DNA from: Thiobacillus denitrificans | GTDB taxonomy: Bacteria; Pseudomonadota; Gammaproteobacteria; Burkholderiales; Thiobacillaceae | Assembly (NCBI GenBank): GCA_020723405.1 | Contig: DYIY01000012.1 | Location: 56,014-120,013, forward strand | Direction: 5' to 3' | Length of the DNA stretch: 64,000 nucleotides | Shown: positions 63,853-64,000 of the stretch, piece after piece | How the letters are laid out: each line of letters opens with the position of its first letter | Numbering within the stretch: position 1 is the stretch's first letter | The notes under the pieces: generated by a model | What the model saw: only the letters and a program-made list of their open reading frames with translations | The model's database searches: none | Told to the model about the DNA's origin: nothing | Made by a program: the position numbers and the translations under genes

Positions 63853-64000
63853 TCAGAACTCCTCCCACTCGTCATCGCCCCCGGGGGCTGCCGGCACCCG
63901 CCGGGCCACCGCCCGTACCGGTCCCGGCTCGGCCCGGCGCGGGGCGACGGCCTTGGCGGGCAGGGCTGCGGCCAGTCGGCCCCCGCCTCCGGCCACCTTG
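63853..64000 (-). CDS. Methyl-accepting chemotaxis protein, C-terminus only (partial)
   Basis: The last 48 residues of a gene that enters from the right edge. The tail is a flexible Ala/Pro/Arg linker ending GGDDEWEEF. EWEEF fits the xWxxF pentapeptide that tethers CheR and CheB to chemoreceptors (NWETF in E. coli). It is two bases from the cheR ATG. The assignment to a chemoreceptor rests on this tail and the gene order, since the signalling domain is outside the window. Confidence 0.7.
   Translation of the reverse strand, partial: KVAGGGGRLAAALPAKAVAPRRAEPGPVRAVARRVPAAPGGDDEWEEF

Overview
The window is about 64 kb of very GC-rich DNA from what looks like a methylotrophic betaproteobacterium. 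The evidence is a bacterial tetrahydromethanopterin (H4MPT) C1 pathway, an NAD-dependent FdsGBACD formate dehydrogenase, a PEP-CTERM protein, a QseE/QseG/QseF-type (GlrK/GlrR) locus and an orphan EIIA-HPr-EI phosphotransferase set. A Rhodocyclales-like or related lineage is possible, but I cannot fix the genus from sequence alone. Genes are packed tightly: many start and stop codons overlap as ATGA, GTGA or TTGA.

Region 1 (1-18141) is the formaldehyde-oxidation cluster. The minus-strand fhcB-fhcA-fhcD run (fhcD partial) encodes the formyltransferase/hydrolase. The plus-strand run is mptG, mtdB, an ATP-grasp gene, mch, an mptN-like ligase, a CitG-like gene, fae, mfnD, mfnF, pabB and mfnE. The minus-strand run mfnB, DUF447, a DHPS-like gene and dmrB converges on it. 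Together they make H4MPT and methylofuran and take formaldehyde to formate.

Region 2 (18143-31535) holds an AcoR-type sigma54 activator, a SCO1 protein, folK, the formate dehydrogenase operon and a divergent methanethiol oxidase operon (mtoX-SCO1-mauG). The promoters of mptG, fdsG and mtoX all match TGGCATG-N4-TTGC. The same regions carry a palindrome of the form GTGACA-N3-TGTCAC. I infer a single sigma54 regulon joining formaldehyde, formate and methanethiol oxidation.

Region 3 (31772-42069) is a guanidine-use operon: ABC transporter, two DUF1989 proteins (probable carboxyguanidine deiminase), a biotin carboxylase of the urea/guanidine carboxylase family and allophanate hydrolase. It is preceded by an NtrC-like site, a sigma54 promoter and a guanidine-I (ykkC) riboswitch with an overlapping terminator. 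The carboxylase gene carries two in-frame copies of a dispersed palindromic repeat.

Region 4 (42078-52966) contains phoB-phoR with a Pho box, an AAA+ ATPase behind a 34-bp palindrome, a HIT protein, a Uma2-family protein, a very large FAD/Fe-S oxidoreductase and EIIA-HPr-EI.

Region 5 (53024-57478) contains an EF-hand/PEP-CTERM gene pair with a sigma54-like promoter and two TGTC-N10-GACA sites, next to the matching glrK-qseG-glrR genes.

Region 6 (57654-64000) contains a small TIR element, a diguanylate cyclase, a phosphatase/anti-sigma-antagonist pair resembling HsbR/HsbA, cheB, cheD, cheR and the tail of a chemoreceptor ending in a CheR-tethering pentapeptide.

No tRNA, rRNA, CRISPR array or intact transposase gene was recognised.
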